40,519 nt of DNA from Tannerella sp. (lineage in GTDB: Bacteria > Bacteroidota > Bacteroidia > Bacteroidales > Tannerellaceae). Below the pieces are notes generated by a model that did no database searches, was not told the origin of the DNA, and saw only the letters and a list, made by a program, of their open reading frames with translations. The position numbers and the translations under genes are program-made. This document shows, piece by piece, positions 34,117 to 40,519 of this stretch. Position 1 is the first letter of the stretch; every line of letters starts with the position of its first letter. The stretch lies in NCBI GenBank assembly GCA_031270465.1, contig JAISXP010000153.1, forward strand, positions 1 to 40,519. Direction: 5' to 3'.

Positions 34117-34140
34117 TAAATTTGCCGTAAATATACGGCA
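34117..34140 (+). promoter_or_regulatory. Promoter with a start-site palindrome
   Basis: TAAATTTG (34117-34124) matches TAnnTTTG. It merges into the perfect inverted repeat TGCCGTA/TACGGCA (34123-34129 and 34134-34140) with the loop AATA. The palindrome lies where transcription would start, so it may be an operator or a hairpin at the very 5' end of the mRNA. Confidence 0.5.
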
Positions 34141-34173
34141 TGCAGTATAAAATAGAAACAAAAAAATACATAT

Positions 34174-35076
34174 ATGAAACCTGTATTATTCGTATTGGCC
34201 GCCGGCATGGGAAGCCGCTACGGCGGACTGAAACAGTTGGATGGCGTAGGCCCGAACGGAGAAACTATCATGGATTATTCCGTCTTCGACGCCATCCGCG
34301 GAGGATTCGGCAAAGCGGTTTTCGTGATCCGCAAGGACTTTGAAGAAGACTTCCGGCAGAAAGTATTGTCACGATATGAAAGTCATATCCCCGTGGAAAC
34401 CGTTTTCCAGTCGCTGGACAAACTGCCCGAAGGATTCACCTGTCCGCCCGAACGTATCAAACCGTGGGGCACAAACCACGCCGTGCTGATGGGCAAAGAC
34501 GTGATAAAAGAACCTTTTGCCGTCATTAATGCCGACGATTTCTATGGACGCGACAGTTTTGCCACCATCGGGAAGGAACTCGCAGGGCTTGCCGGCAGTG
34601 AAAACGTGTACTGCATGGTCGGCTTTCGCGTCGGCAACACGCTGAGCGAATCGGGAACGGTAGCAAGAGGCGTCTGCGAAGTGAATGGCGAAGGATACCT
34701 CACTTCGGTGGTAGAACGCACGGCCGTCGAACGCATCGACGGACGTATCTGCTTCAGAGACGAAAACGGCGAAAACATCTTCCTCGAAGAAAATACGCCC
34801 GTCTCGATGAACATGTGGGGTTTTACGCCCGACTATTTCGCTCACTCGGAAGCGTATTTCAAAGAATTTCTGCGCACCGGCATGAACAGTCCCAAAAGCG
34901 AATATTTCATTCCGCTTATGGTTAATGAACTGACGACTGCGGGCAAAGCCGTCGTGAAAGTACTGGACACCGCGTCGAAATGGTTTGGCGTGACTTACAA
35001 AGAAGACCGTCCGGGCGTCGTAGACAAGATTCGGGCGCTGATAGAGGCCGGAGAATATCCGCAAAAACTGTTTTAA
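34174..35076 (+). CDS. Nucleotidyltransferase-like protein
   Basis: A 300-aa protein with the sugar-nucleotidyltransferase fold. The start MKPVLFVLAAGMGSRYGGLK contains the NTP-binding L-A-A-G-x-G-S-R-x-x-G-L-K loop, followed by DGVGPNGETIMDYSVFDA. The motif INADDFYG near residue 120 supplies the acidic pair for the metal. It resembles glucose-1-phosphate nucleotidyltransferases, though substrate and nucleotide cannot be read from it. The secreted cyclophilin gene follows 21 nt downstream and is probably co-transcribed. The promoter with a palindrome lies 50 bp upstream. Confidence 0.88.
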   Translation: MKPVLFVLAAGMGSRYGGLKQLDGVGPNGETIMDYSVFDAIRGGFGKAVFVIRKDFEEDFRQKVLSRYESHIPVETVFQSLDKLPEGFTCPPERIKPWGTNHAVLMGKDVIKEPFAVINADDFYGRDSFATIGKELAGLAGSENVYCMVGFRVGNTLSESGTVARGVCEVNGEGYLTSVVERTAVERIDGRICFRDENGENIFLEENTPVSMNMWGFTPDYFAHSEAYFKEFLRTGMNSPKSEYFIPLMVNELTTAGKAVVKVLDTASKWFGVTYKEDRPGVVDKIRALIEAGEYPQKLF

Positions 35077-35097
35077 ACACTCAATAATTCGACCGTG

Positions 35098-35772
35098 ATG
35101 AAAAAATATGTTTCTATCTTCTTACTGGGATGTTTCCTTGCCCTACAGGGAACGAACGTATGTGCGCAGGAAAGCGAGACACTTGTGGAAATCGTCACAA
35201 GCAAGGGCAAAATCAGGGTGAAACTGTATAACGACACGCCGCAGCATCGCGACAATTTCATCAAACTGGTGAATGCACATCAATACGACGGTCTGCTTTT
35301 TCACCGCGTCATCAAGCAATTCATGATTCAGGCGGGCGACATCAATTCCAAAGACGCTCCAATCGACAAGAAATTAGGCGATGGCGACCTGGACTATACC
35401 ATCCCCGCGGAAATCGTGTATCCGAAATATTTCCACAAGCGCGGCCAATTGTGCGCTGCCCGCACGGGCGATGAACTGAATCCGGAAAAGGCTTCGTCGG
35501 CCACACAGTTCTACATCGTCACCGGAAAATTCTTCACCGGACGGGAACTCGACAGGATGGAGACCGAAAAACAGATCAAGTTCACACCCGAACAACGCAA
35601 GGCCTACATGCTCGAAGGAGGCGTGCCACACCTGGACGGAGCGTATACCGTATTCGGCGAAGTTGTCAAAGGGATGAAAGTAGTCGACAATTTACAGTTT
35701 TTGCCTACCAACGAAGACGACAGGCCGCTTAAGAACATAAAAATCAAGACAATGAAAATTGTCGGAAAATAA
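35098..35772 (+). CDS. Exported cyclophilin-type peptidyl-prolyl isomerase
   Basis: A 224-aa cyclophilin that should act on proteins in the periplasm. ATG 35098 is chosen over the GTG one codon earlier. The signal peptide is residues 1-23 (MKKYVSIFLLGCFLALQG onward, cut before Q24); there is no lipobox. Cyclophilin motifs are complete: VEIVTSKGKIRVKLYNDTPQ, DGLLFHRVIKQFMIQAGD (FHRV, Q), ATQFYIVTGKFF and FGEVVKGMKVVDNLQ. An inserted loop between the core strands (about 125-175) is common in Bacteroidota forms. It is distinct from the lipoprotein cyclophilin at 7271-7861, which has FYRV in place of FHRV. Confidence 0.93.
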   Translation: MKKYVSIFLLGCFLALQGTNVCAQESETLVEIVTSKGKIRVKLYNDTPQHRDNFIKLVNAHQYDGLLFHRVIKQFMIQAGDINSKDAPIDKKLGDGDLDYTIPAEIVYPKYFHKRGQLCAARTGDELNPEKASSATQFYIVTGKFFTGRELDRMETEKQIKFTPEQRKAYMLEGGVPHLDGAYTVFGEVVKGMKVVDNLQFLPTNEDDRPLKNIKIKTMKIVGK

Positions 35773-35927
35773 TTTGCCCGAAACGGCGTTTACAGGTTTC
35801 GTACGGCATAATTTATATGAATAAGATGCACAGTTCAAAGATTCAAAGATTCAAGGATTCAAGGGCTTTCGACCGAAACGCCCCGTGCGTCGACAGACAG
35901 CGTCCTCCTGCGCAAAGTATAAAAGAC

Positions 35928-36542
35928 ATGCGCCGGATAAGGTTGTATATATATATGTGTACAATGTTTGCATCGGGTATCCTGTCGGGATTCGCCCAGA
36001 TGCCGCAAGACATGAAGCTGATGATACCCGAAGGAGCCTATGCCTGCTTTGTGGAGGGGACGGACACGGTCATCACCGCATGGCTGCCCGAAGTGTACGT
36101 CTTTCCCGAACTTACATTCAAAAACGAAAAAGAACGCCGGGAATACAGCAAGCTCGTCCGCGATGTGAAGAAAACGCTGCCTTACGCCAAAATAGTGTAC
36201 GAGACACTGATCGAAACATACGAATACATCGAAACGCTGCCCGATGACAAGGCGCGCGAAACTCATCTGAAAAGAATGGAGAAAGAACTGTTTCGCGAAT
36301 ACAAGCCCGAACTGAAAAAACTCTCGCTCTCGCAAGGCAAACTGCTGATAAAACTTGTCGACCGCGAATGTAACCAAAGCAGCTATCATCTCGTATCGGC
36401 TTATCTGGGAAGTTTTCGCGCCACGTTCTGGAACTTCTTCGCCGGCATGTTCGGCGCCAGCCTGAAAAGCAAGTACGACCCGACAGGAAAAGACGCCCTC
36501 ACCGAGCGCGTCGTCATTCTGGTCGAAAGAGGATTGCTGTAA
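35928..36542 (+). CDS. DUF4294 domain protein
   Basis: A 204-aa protein whose C-terminal ~170 residues match my recollection of DUF4294, a family found widely in Bacteroidota with no firm function. The start at 35928 (MRRIRLYIYMCTMFASGILS) gives a signal-like hydrophobic N-terminus ending near FAQ. The longer frame from 35817 begins inside a low-complexity 'ttcaaagattcaa' repeat and is not likely. Conserved-looking stretches are VYVFPELTFKNEKERREYSK, VRDVKKTLPYAKIVYETLIE and LIKLVDRECNQSSYHLV. It is convergent with the FAD oxidoreductase gene, with a dispersed repeat between them. Confidence 0.85.
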   Translation: MRRIRLYIYMCTMFASGILSGFAQMPQDMKLMIPEGAYACFVEGTDTVITAWLPEVYVFPELTFKNEKERREYSKLVRDVKKTLPYAKIVYETLIETYEYIETLPDDKARETHLKRMEKELFREYKPELKKLSLSQGKLLIKLVDRECNQSSYHLVSAYLGSFRATFWNFFAGMFGASLKSKYDPTGKDALTERVVILVERGLL

Positions 36543-36560
36543 TCATCCCGGACTTGTCCG

Positions 36561-36614
36561 TTATACTGCGCCCGGCATGAATTTGTGAATTGCATTTAAA
36601 GTTCAAAGATTCAA
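36561..36614. repeat. TATACTGCG intergenic repeat, plus-strand copy
   Basis: TTATACTGCGCCCGGCATGA, then ATTTGTGAATTG and GTTCAAAGATTCAAA. It matches 11413-11448 and, in reverse, 9288-9330 and 9492-9544. It sits between two convergent genes. Confidence 0.65.
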
Positions 36615-36639
36615 AAAGATAAAACATTCGCCTGACGTT

Positions 36640-38241
36640 TCACCGCGAACCGCCCGTCATCTCGAATACCCGTTCGGCGCAACATTCGCCGTCGATGGCC
36701 GACGAAACAATCCCTCCAGCATATCCTGCACCTTCGCCGCACGGGAAAAGACCTCGCAGCGTGACATGCTGCATCGTGTCGGGGTTGCGCAGGATGCGGA
36801 CAGGCGACGAGGTGCGCGTCTCGACGCCAATCATCACCGCCTCGCGGCTCAAAAATCCGCGCGAAACGCTGTCGAAGTGGCGGAATCCTTCGTGCAGGCG
36901 GTCGACAATAAACGCCGGCATCCAGAAATGGAGCGGCGACGCCACCAGACCGGGTGTATAGGACGAGCAAGGCAGGGTCGACGAGTTTTGCCTGTTCATA
37001 AAATCAGTCATGCGCTGTGCGGGAGCCGTCTGCCTCATGCCGCCATTCAGCCGGCACACCCGTTCCAGTTGCTCCTGAAAGTACATCAGCGCCAGAGGCG
37101 AACCCTTGTCGAAGGGAAAGCCTGCAAATGCAAAGGCTTCGAGGCGTCCCGCCGACATATCTTCAGGCCTTATTTCCACTACCATACCCGCGTTAGCCCA
37201 GCGCGAATCGCGTGCCGACGGCGACATGCCGTTGACGACGACCTGCTCGGACGCACTTGCTGCGGGGACGACAAAACCGCCCGGACACATGCAAAACGAA
37301 TAAACGCCCCGCCCGTCGACCTGTGTCACAAAACGGTATTCCGCTGCGGGCAGGCTGTCGCCCCGTCCTTCGGGCCGGCGATAGCGGATGCGGTCGATCA
37401 ACGCCTGCGGATGTTCCAGCCGCACACCGACGGCAATGCCTTTCTGTTCGACGGGAATCTGTTGCCGCTCGAACCATTGATACACGTCGCGCGCCGAGTG
37501 TCCCGTAGCCAGAATAACCGGTCCGGCAAAGACCTGTCCTTCGCGCGTCTGAATGCCGGTCACTTCGCCGTTTCTGACAGTCAGCTTCTCCATACAGGTG
37601 CGGAAATGCACCTCGCCACCCGACGCAATGATCTGGCGGCGCATGTTTTCGATGATGCGCGGCAACCTGTCGGTACCGATATGCGGATGTGCGTCCGACA
37701 GAATCGACGCATCGGCGCCGTGTTGACAGAAGATATGCAGGATACGCTCGACCGAGCCGCGTTTCCTGCTTCGCGTGTACAGTTTGCCGTCCGAGTAAGC
37801 CCCGGCTCCGCCCTCGCCGAACGCATAGTTGGATTCGGGATCGACGATGTGTTCGCGACTGATTCGCGCGATGTCTTTTTTCCGTTCGTGCACATCTTTT
37901 CCGCGTTCTATCACAACCGGACGAAGCCCCAGTTCAATCAGCCTGAGCGCGCTGAACAGTCCGCTCGGACCTGCGCCAACGACAACGACCGTTTTCTTTT
38001 TCGACACGTCGCCGTATGTTATCGTCCGACATTCGTCCGCGTCCGGTTCTTCGTCCACAAAAACGCGCAGGGCGACATTTACGCGGATCACCCGCTGGCG
38101 TGCATCCGTCGAACGTTTCAGGACACGTACGGCACGAATCTTTTCCGCCGCTTCGCCCGTCTCACGGCATACGGCCTGCCGTAGCGTCTGTTCGTTCACC
38201 GCTTCTTCGGGCAAAAGTCTTAAATTCAATTCTTTTATCAT
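36640..38241 (-). CDS. FAD-dependent oxidoreductase (COG2509-like)
   Basis: A 533-aa cytosolic flavoprotein of unknown substrate. An N-terminal ~80-residue domain (MIKELNLRLLPEEAVNEQTL) is followed by the Rossmann FAD motif VVVVGAGPSGLFSAL (GxGxxG at 89-94) and VVIERGKDVHERKKD. The C-terminal part closes with FPCGEGAGYAGGIVSSAIDG, the second FAD contact. This order resembles the COG2509 'uncharacterised FAD-dependent dehydrogenase' group. Its start overlaps the radA stop by 4 nt (ATGA), so it is translated from the radA transcript. The neighbourhood offers no clue to substrate. Confidence 0.92.
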   Translation of the reverse strand: MIKELNLRLLPEEAVNEQTLRQAVCRETGEAAEKIRAVRVLKRSTDARQRVIRVNVALRVFVDEEPDADECRTITYGDVSKKKTVVVVGAGPSGLFSALRLIELGLRPVVIERGKDVHERKKDIARISREHIVDPESNYAFGEGGAGAYSDGKLYTRSRKRGSVERILHIFCQHGADASILSDAHPHIGTDRLPRIIENMRRQIIASGGEVHFRTCMEKLTVRNGEVTGIQTREGQVFAGPVILATGHSARDVYQWFERQQIPVEQKGIAVGVRLEHPQALIDRIRYRRPEGRGDSLPAAEYRFVTQVDGRGVYSFCMCPGGFVVPAASASEQVVVNGMSPSARDSRWANAGMVVEIRPEDMSAGRLEAFAFAGFPFDKGSPLALMYFQEQLERVCRLNGGMRQTAPAQRMTDFMNRQNSSTLPCSSYTPGLVASPLHFWMPAFIVDRLHEGFRHFDSVSRGFLSREAVMIGVETRTSSPVRILRNPDTMQHVTLRGLFPCGEGAGYAGGIVSSAIDGECCAERVFEMTGGSR

Positions 38242-39623
38242 ATCCGGCTGTTGTCTTTTTTCCCGAAAAGGATTCCGAAAGCCTCTTCCACTTTCCTGAC
38301 CTGAAACAGTTTTATCTTCACGTTCAGCCCGTCGAGTCCTTTCATCTGCGGGATAATCATGCGCGTGAAACCCAGCTTTTCGGCTTCCTGAATGCGCTGT
38401 TCGATGCGGTTGACGGGGCGTATTTCTCCCGACAGCCCGACTTCGCCGGCCATGCAGACGTCGCGTCCGACGACGAGGTCGAGGCTGGACGACAGCACGG
38501 CCGTAATCACCGACAGGTCGATTGCCGGGTCGTTGACGCGCAGGCCTCCCGCGATGTTCAGGAAGACATCTTTTTGCGCCAGCTTGAACCCTGCACGTTT
38601 CTCCAGCACGGCCAGCAGCATGTTCATCCGCCTCAGGTCGAAACCTGTCGAACTGCGCTGCGGCATGCCGTAGACCGCCGAACTGACTAAGGCCTGCGTT
38701 TCTATCAGAAACGGACGGACGCCTTCGATGGCTGCGGCAATTGCCACACCACTCAGACCGTCGTGATTTTGCGTCAGCAACAGTTCGGACGGATTGCCGA
38801 CTTCGCGCAAGCCGTCGGAGCGCATCTCGTAGATTCCCAGTTCGGATGTGCTGCCGAAACGGTTTTTTATGCTCCGCATGATGCGGTACATGTAGTGCTG
38901 GTCGCCTTCGAACTGTAATACCGTATCGACAATATGCTCGAGCACTTTAGGCCCCGCGATACTGCCTTCCTTGTTGATATGGCCTATAAGGAGTACGGGC
39001 GTCCCGCTTTCTTTTGCGTATTTGAGGATGGCGACGCTGCATTCGCGCACCTGCGAAATACTTCCCGGCGAGGCGGCTATCAATTCCGTGCAGACAGTCT
39101 GGATGGAGTCGATAATCATCAATCCGGGCTGTATGTCGAGGGCGTGTGCAAATATCTGCTCCAGACTGGTTTCGCAAAGGATAAAACATTCGTCCGAATA
39201 TTTTTTCGACAGCCGTTCGGCGCGGAGTTTCAACTGTTGGGCGCTTTCTTCACCGGAGATATACAGCGTTCTGACGTCCTGCATTTTCAGCACGGTTTGC
39301 AGTACCAGCGTCGACTTCCCGATGCCCGGCTCGCCTCCTATCAGCACGAGCGAGCCTTTCACCAGGCCACCGCCCAGCACACGGTTGAACTCCGCATCCT
39401 GCATGTCCAGGCGAACCTCTTCCTTCAACGTCACATCTCTCAACAGGCGCGGACGCGCTTCGCCGCCGGCAAAACCTCTTGCCGCAAACCTTGCAACCGG
39501 ATCTTTTGCCACGATTTCTTCTGCATACGTGTTCCACTCTCCGCACGACGGACATTTGCCCACCCATTTGGGCGAATCCGCTCCGCACGACGAACATACG
39601 TACACGGGTTTAGTCTTTGCCAT
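38238..39623 (-). CDS. radA: DNA repair protein RadA
   Basis: RadA is a RecA-like helicase that drives branch migration during recombinational repair. The 461-aa length is typical. An N-terminal zinc finger (C10, C13, C24, C27) precedes the Walker A motif GEPGIGKST (97-105), Walker B-like LMIIDSIQTV, and the RadA-specific KNRFGSTSELGIYEM. A C-terminal Lon-protease-like domain contains SVITAVLSSSLDLVVGRDVC. It starts 66 bp from the divergent msrA promoter region and is followed directly by the FAD oxidoreductase gene (ATGA overlap). A minus-strand -7 box TATATTTG lies at 39669-39662. Confidence 0.97.
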   Translation of the reverse strand: MAKTKPVYVCSSCGADSPKWVGKCPSCGEWNTYAEEIVAKDPVARFAARGFAGGEARPRLLRDVTLKEEVRLDMQDAEFNRVLGGGLVKGSLVLIGGEPGIGKSTLVLQTVLKMQDVRTLYISGEESAQQLKLRAERLSKKYSDECFILCETSLEQIFAHALDIQPGLMIIDSIQTVCTELIAASPGSISQVRECSVAILKYAKESGTPVLLIGHINKEGSIAGPKVLEHIVDTVLQFEGDQHYMYRIMRSIKNRFGSTSELGIYEMRSDGLREVGNPSELLLTQNHDGLSGVAIAAAIEGVRPFLIETQALVSSAVYGMPQRSSTGFDLRRMNMLLAVLEKRAGFKLAQKDVFLNIAGGLRVNDPAIDLSVITAVLSSSLDLVVGRDVCMAGEVGLSGEIRPVNRIEQRIQEAEKLGFTRMIIPQMKGLDGLNVKIKLFQVRKVEEAFGILFGKKDNSRI

Positions 39624-39657
39624 AATTGAACTGCTTATTTAAATTGTACTTAATTCT

Positions 39658-39687
39658 TTTGCAAATATAGGATAATTTGTAATTTTG
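39658..39687 (+). promoter_or_regulatory. msrA promoter
   Basis: TTTG (39658-39661) and TAATTTTG (39680-39687) are 18 bp apart, matching the Bacteroidota -33/-7 pattern. The -7 box ends 34 bp before the chosen ATG. It overlaps the radA promoter on the other strand. Confidence 0.65.
39662..39669 (-). promoter_or_regulatory. radA -7 box
   Basis: The minus strand reads TATATTTG, a perfect TAnnTTTG, 39 bp before radA. It lies inside the msrA promoter, so the two promoters probably compete for polymerase. Confidence 0.55.
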
Positions 39688-39721
39688 CATGCAAAAGTCA
39701 TACGTTAAAAATTCATCCGGT

Positions 39722-40207
39722 ATGGAAAAAAACAAATCTTATTTTGCCTCGGGGTGCTTCTGGGGCACGGAATATCACTTCATGAAGGCGACTGGTGTCG
39801 TGGCTACGGCTGCCGGCTTTATGGGCGGACACGTCGATGCGCCGGCCTATCAGGACGTACGCACGGGAGAAACCGGGCATCTGGAATGTGTCGAAGTAGA
39901 ATATGACGCGACAGAAACGACATACGAGAATCTGGTAAAGCTGTTTTTCGAAACGCACGATTTCACACAAACCGACGGACAGGGTCCCGACATCGGCTCG
40001 CAGTATCTCTCCTGCCTGTTTTACGGAAACGGCGGGGAAAAAGACACGGCCGAAAAATACATCCGCCTGCTGGAAAGTAGAGGATACCGCGTGGCGACGC
40101 GGTTGCAGCCGGTATCCGTCTTCTGGAAGGCGGAAGACTTTCACCAGCAATACTACGAACACAAAGGCGCGGAACCTTACTGCCATGTTTACAGGAAAAT
40201 ATTTTGA
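39722..40207 (+). CDS. msrA: Peptide methionine sulfoxide reductase MsrA
   Basis: MsrA reduces methionine-S-sulfoxide in oxidised proteins. ATG 39722 (MEKNKSYFASGCFWG) is chosen because it lies downstream of the promoter at a normal distance; the earlier ATG at 39689 begins 2 bp after the -7 box. The 161-aa protein has the catalytic motif GCFWG, GPDIGSQYLS and the C-terminal FWKAEDFHQQYYEHKG. A further Cys near the end (PYCHVYRKIF) may act as resolving residue. It is divergent from radA, sharing an overlapping promoter region. No msrB is fused or adjacent. Confidence 0.95.
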   Translation: MEKNKSYFASGCFWGTEYHFMKATGVVATAAGFMGGHVDAPAYQDVRTGETGHLECVEVEYDATETTYENLVKLFFETHDFTQTDGQGPDIGSQYLSCLFYGNGGEKDTAEKYIRLLESRGYRVATRLQPVSVFWKAEDFHQQYYEHKGAEPYCHVYRKIF

Positions 40208-40235
40208 ACGGACTATACTGCATGCGGTCTTTTTC

Positions 40236-40330
40236 CCGTGTAACTCTGTGTCTTCTCCGCGGAACGCTGTGTTACTTTTTTCTTGCACAGAGAGAAAAAA
40301 CCTCTGTGCCCTCTGTGTCTTCGTGTTTAA
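40236..40330. repeat. CTCTGTG-type intergenic repeat, copy 3
   Basis: GTGTAACTCTGTGTCTTCTC, then GAACGCTGTGTTAC, TTTTTTCTTGCACAGAGAG and CCTCTGTGCCCTCTGTGTC. The halves are partly complementary. It resembles 22813-22914 and 2170-2325. A fragment of the TATACTGCG repeat lies just upstream (around 40210). Confidence 0.6.
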
Positions 40331-40422
40331 AACTTCCCTAACCTGACGGCATCGCGGTGTTCCCTCCGGAAACCGCGACCATATAAAATTCATCCGGGAA
40401 GTGTATCGTGCAAAAAAAATCA

Positions 40423-40430
40423 TATCTTTG
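40423..40430 (+). promoter_or_regulatory. -7 box of the last gene
   Basis: TATCTTTG, a perfect TAnnTTTG, ends only 4 bp before the ATG at 40435. The transcript may therefore be nearly leaderless, or the true start may be further on. Confidence 0.5.
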
Positions 40431-40434
40431 TGCC

Positions 40435-40519
40435 ATGAAATTGCTGGCGGCCATACTGTCCATTTACCTTGTAGCGCTTTCGACGGTCACGTACTGTCCG
40501 GAATGCTGCATGTGCGATG
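40435..40519 (+). CDS. Short exported protein, 5' end only
   Basis: The window ends inside this gene. The first 28 residues are MKLLAAILSIYLVALSTVTY followed by CPECCMCD. It has a short basic-hydrophobic leader and then four cysteines, reminiscent of small Bacteroidota exported proteins (DUF6660-like), but too little is visible to be sure. The -7 box lies almost on the start codon. Its partners and function lie to the right of the window. Confidence 0.5.
   Translation, partial: MKLLAAILSIYLVALSTVTYCPECCMCD

Noticed and set aside
35817-35927. N-terminal extension of the DUF4294 protein
   Set aside because: It runs through a low-complexity intergenic repeat; starting at 35928 gives a signal-like N-terminus.
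36766-38184. 472-aa plus-strand frame opposite the FAD oxidoreductase
   Set aside because: Antisense shadow; the minus-strand protein has the GxGxxG motif and an ATGA overlap with radA.

Overview
The window looks like a chromosomal segment from a member of the Bacteroidales (phylum Bacteroidota). The evidence is a recurring -7 box of the form TAnnTTTG upstream of genes, little sign of Shine-Dalgarno sequences, a DUF4294 protein, an NhaC-type antiporter, a Bacteroides-style rhamnose operon and a MacB/FtsX-type exporter with a TolC partner. Genus cannot be fixed from the sequence alone. I saw no tRNA, rRNA, CRISPR array or intact insertion sequence.

Left end (1-2160), accessory. It opens with the 3' part of a formylglycine-generating-enzyme-like (FGE/SUMF1) gene whose last ~30 codons look like the variable region of a diversity-generating retroelement (DGR). 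An AT-rich stretch follows with a small lipoprotein, a small secreted protein and a 186-aa protein of unknown role. A short leader motif that could form a pseudoknot precedes two of these genes.

Core block (2392-9289, plus strand): pyrG, yidC, a secreted metallophosphoesterase, a cyclophilin lipoprotein and a NhaC antiporter. Next, on the minus strand, come two multipass membrane proteins of unknown function, separated by the remains of a LamG-like surface protein gene and dispersed repeats. The rhamnose operon rhaB-rhaA-rhaT (15415-11596, minus) follows, with a divergent AraC-type regulator. The gap after the regulator holds a bidirectional terminator, a possible small RNA and a perfect palindrome.

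Middle: a polyprenol-phosphate sugar transferase overlaps pyrC (minus). A plus-strand operon etfB-etfA-acyl-CoA dehydrogenase follows.

Exporter locus (22989-31934, minus): transcription unit 1 is tolC, a HlyD-type adaptor and an FtsX permease. Unit 2 is a LolD/MacB-type ATPase and a second FtsX permease. Both units begin with a sigma-54-like -24/-12 promoter and a pair of 19-bp near-palindromes centred 21 bp apart and at identical distances from the promoter. This is the strongest regulatory signal in the window. An 11-copy, 21-bp minisatellite lies between the units.

Right end: a Fic-domain protein with an altered Fic motif, a HAD phosphatase, a sugar-nucleotidyltransferase-like protein with a secreted cyclophilin, the DUF4294 protein, radA with an FAD-dependent oxidoreductase, msrA, and the first codons of a short exported protein. 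Several families of short intergenic repeats recur across the whole window.
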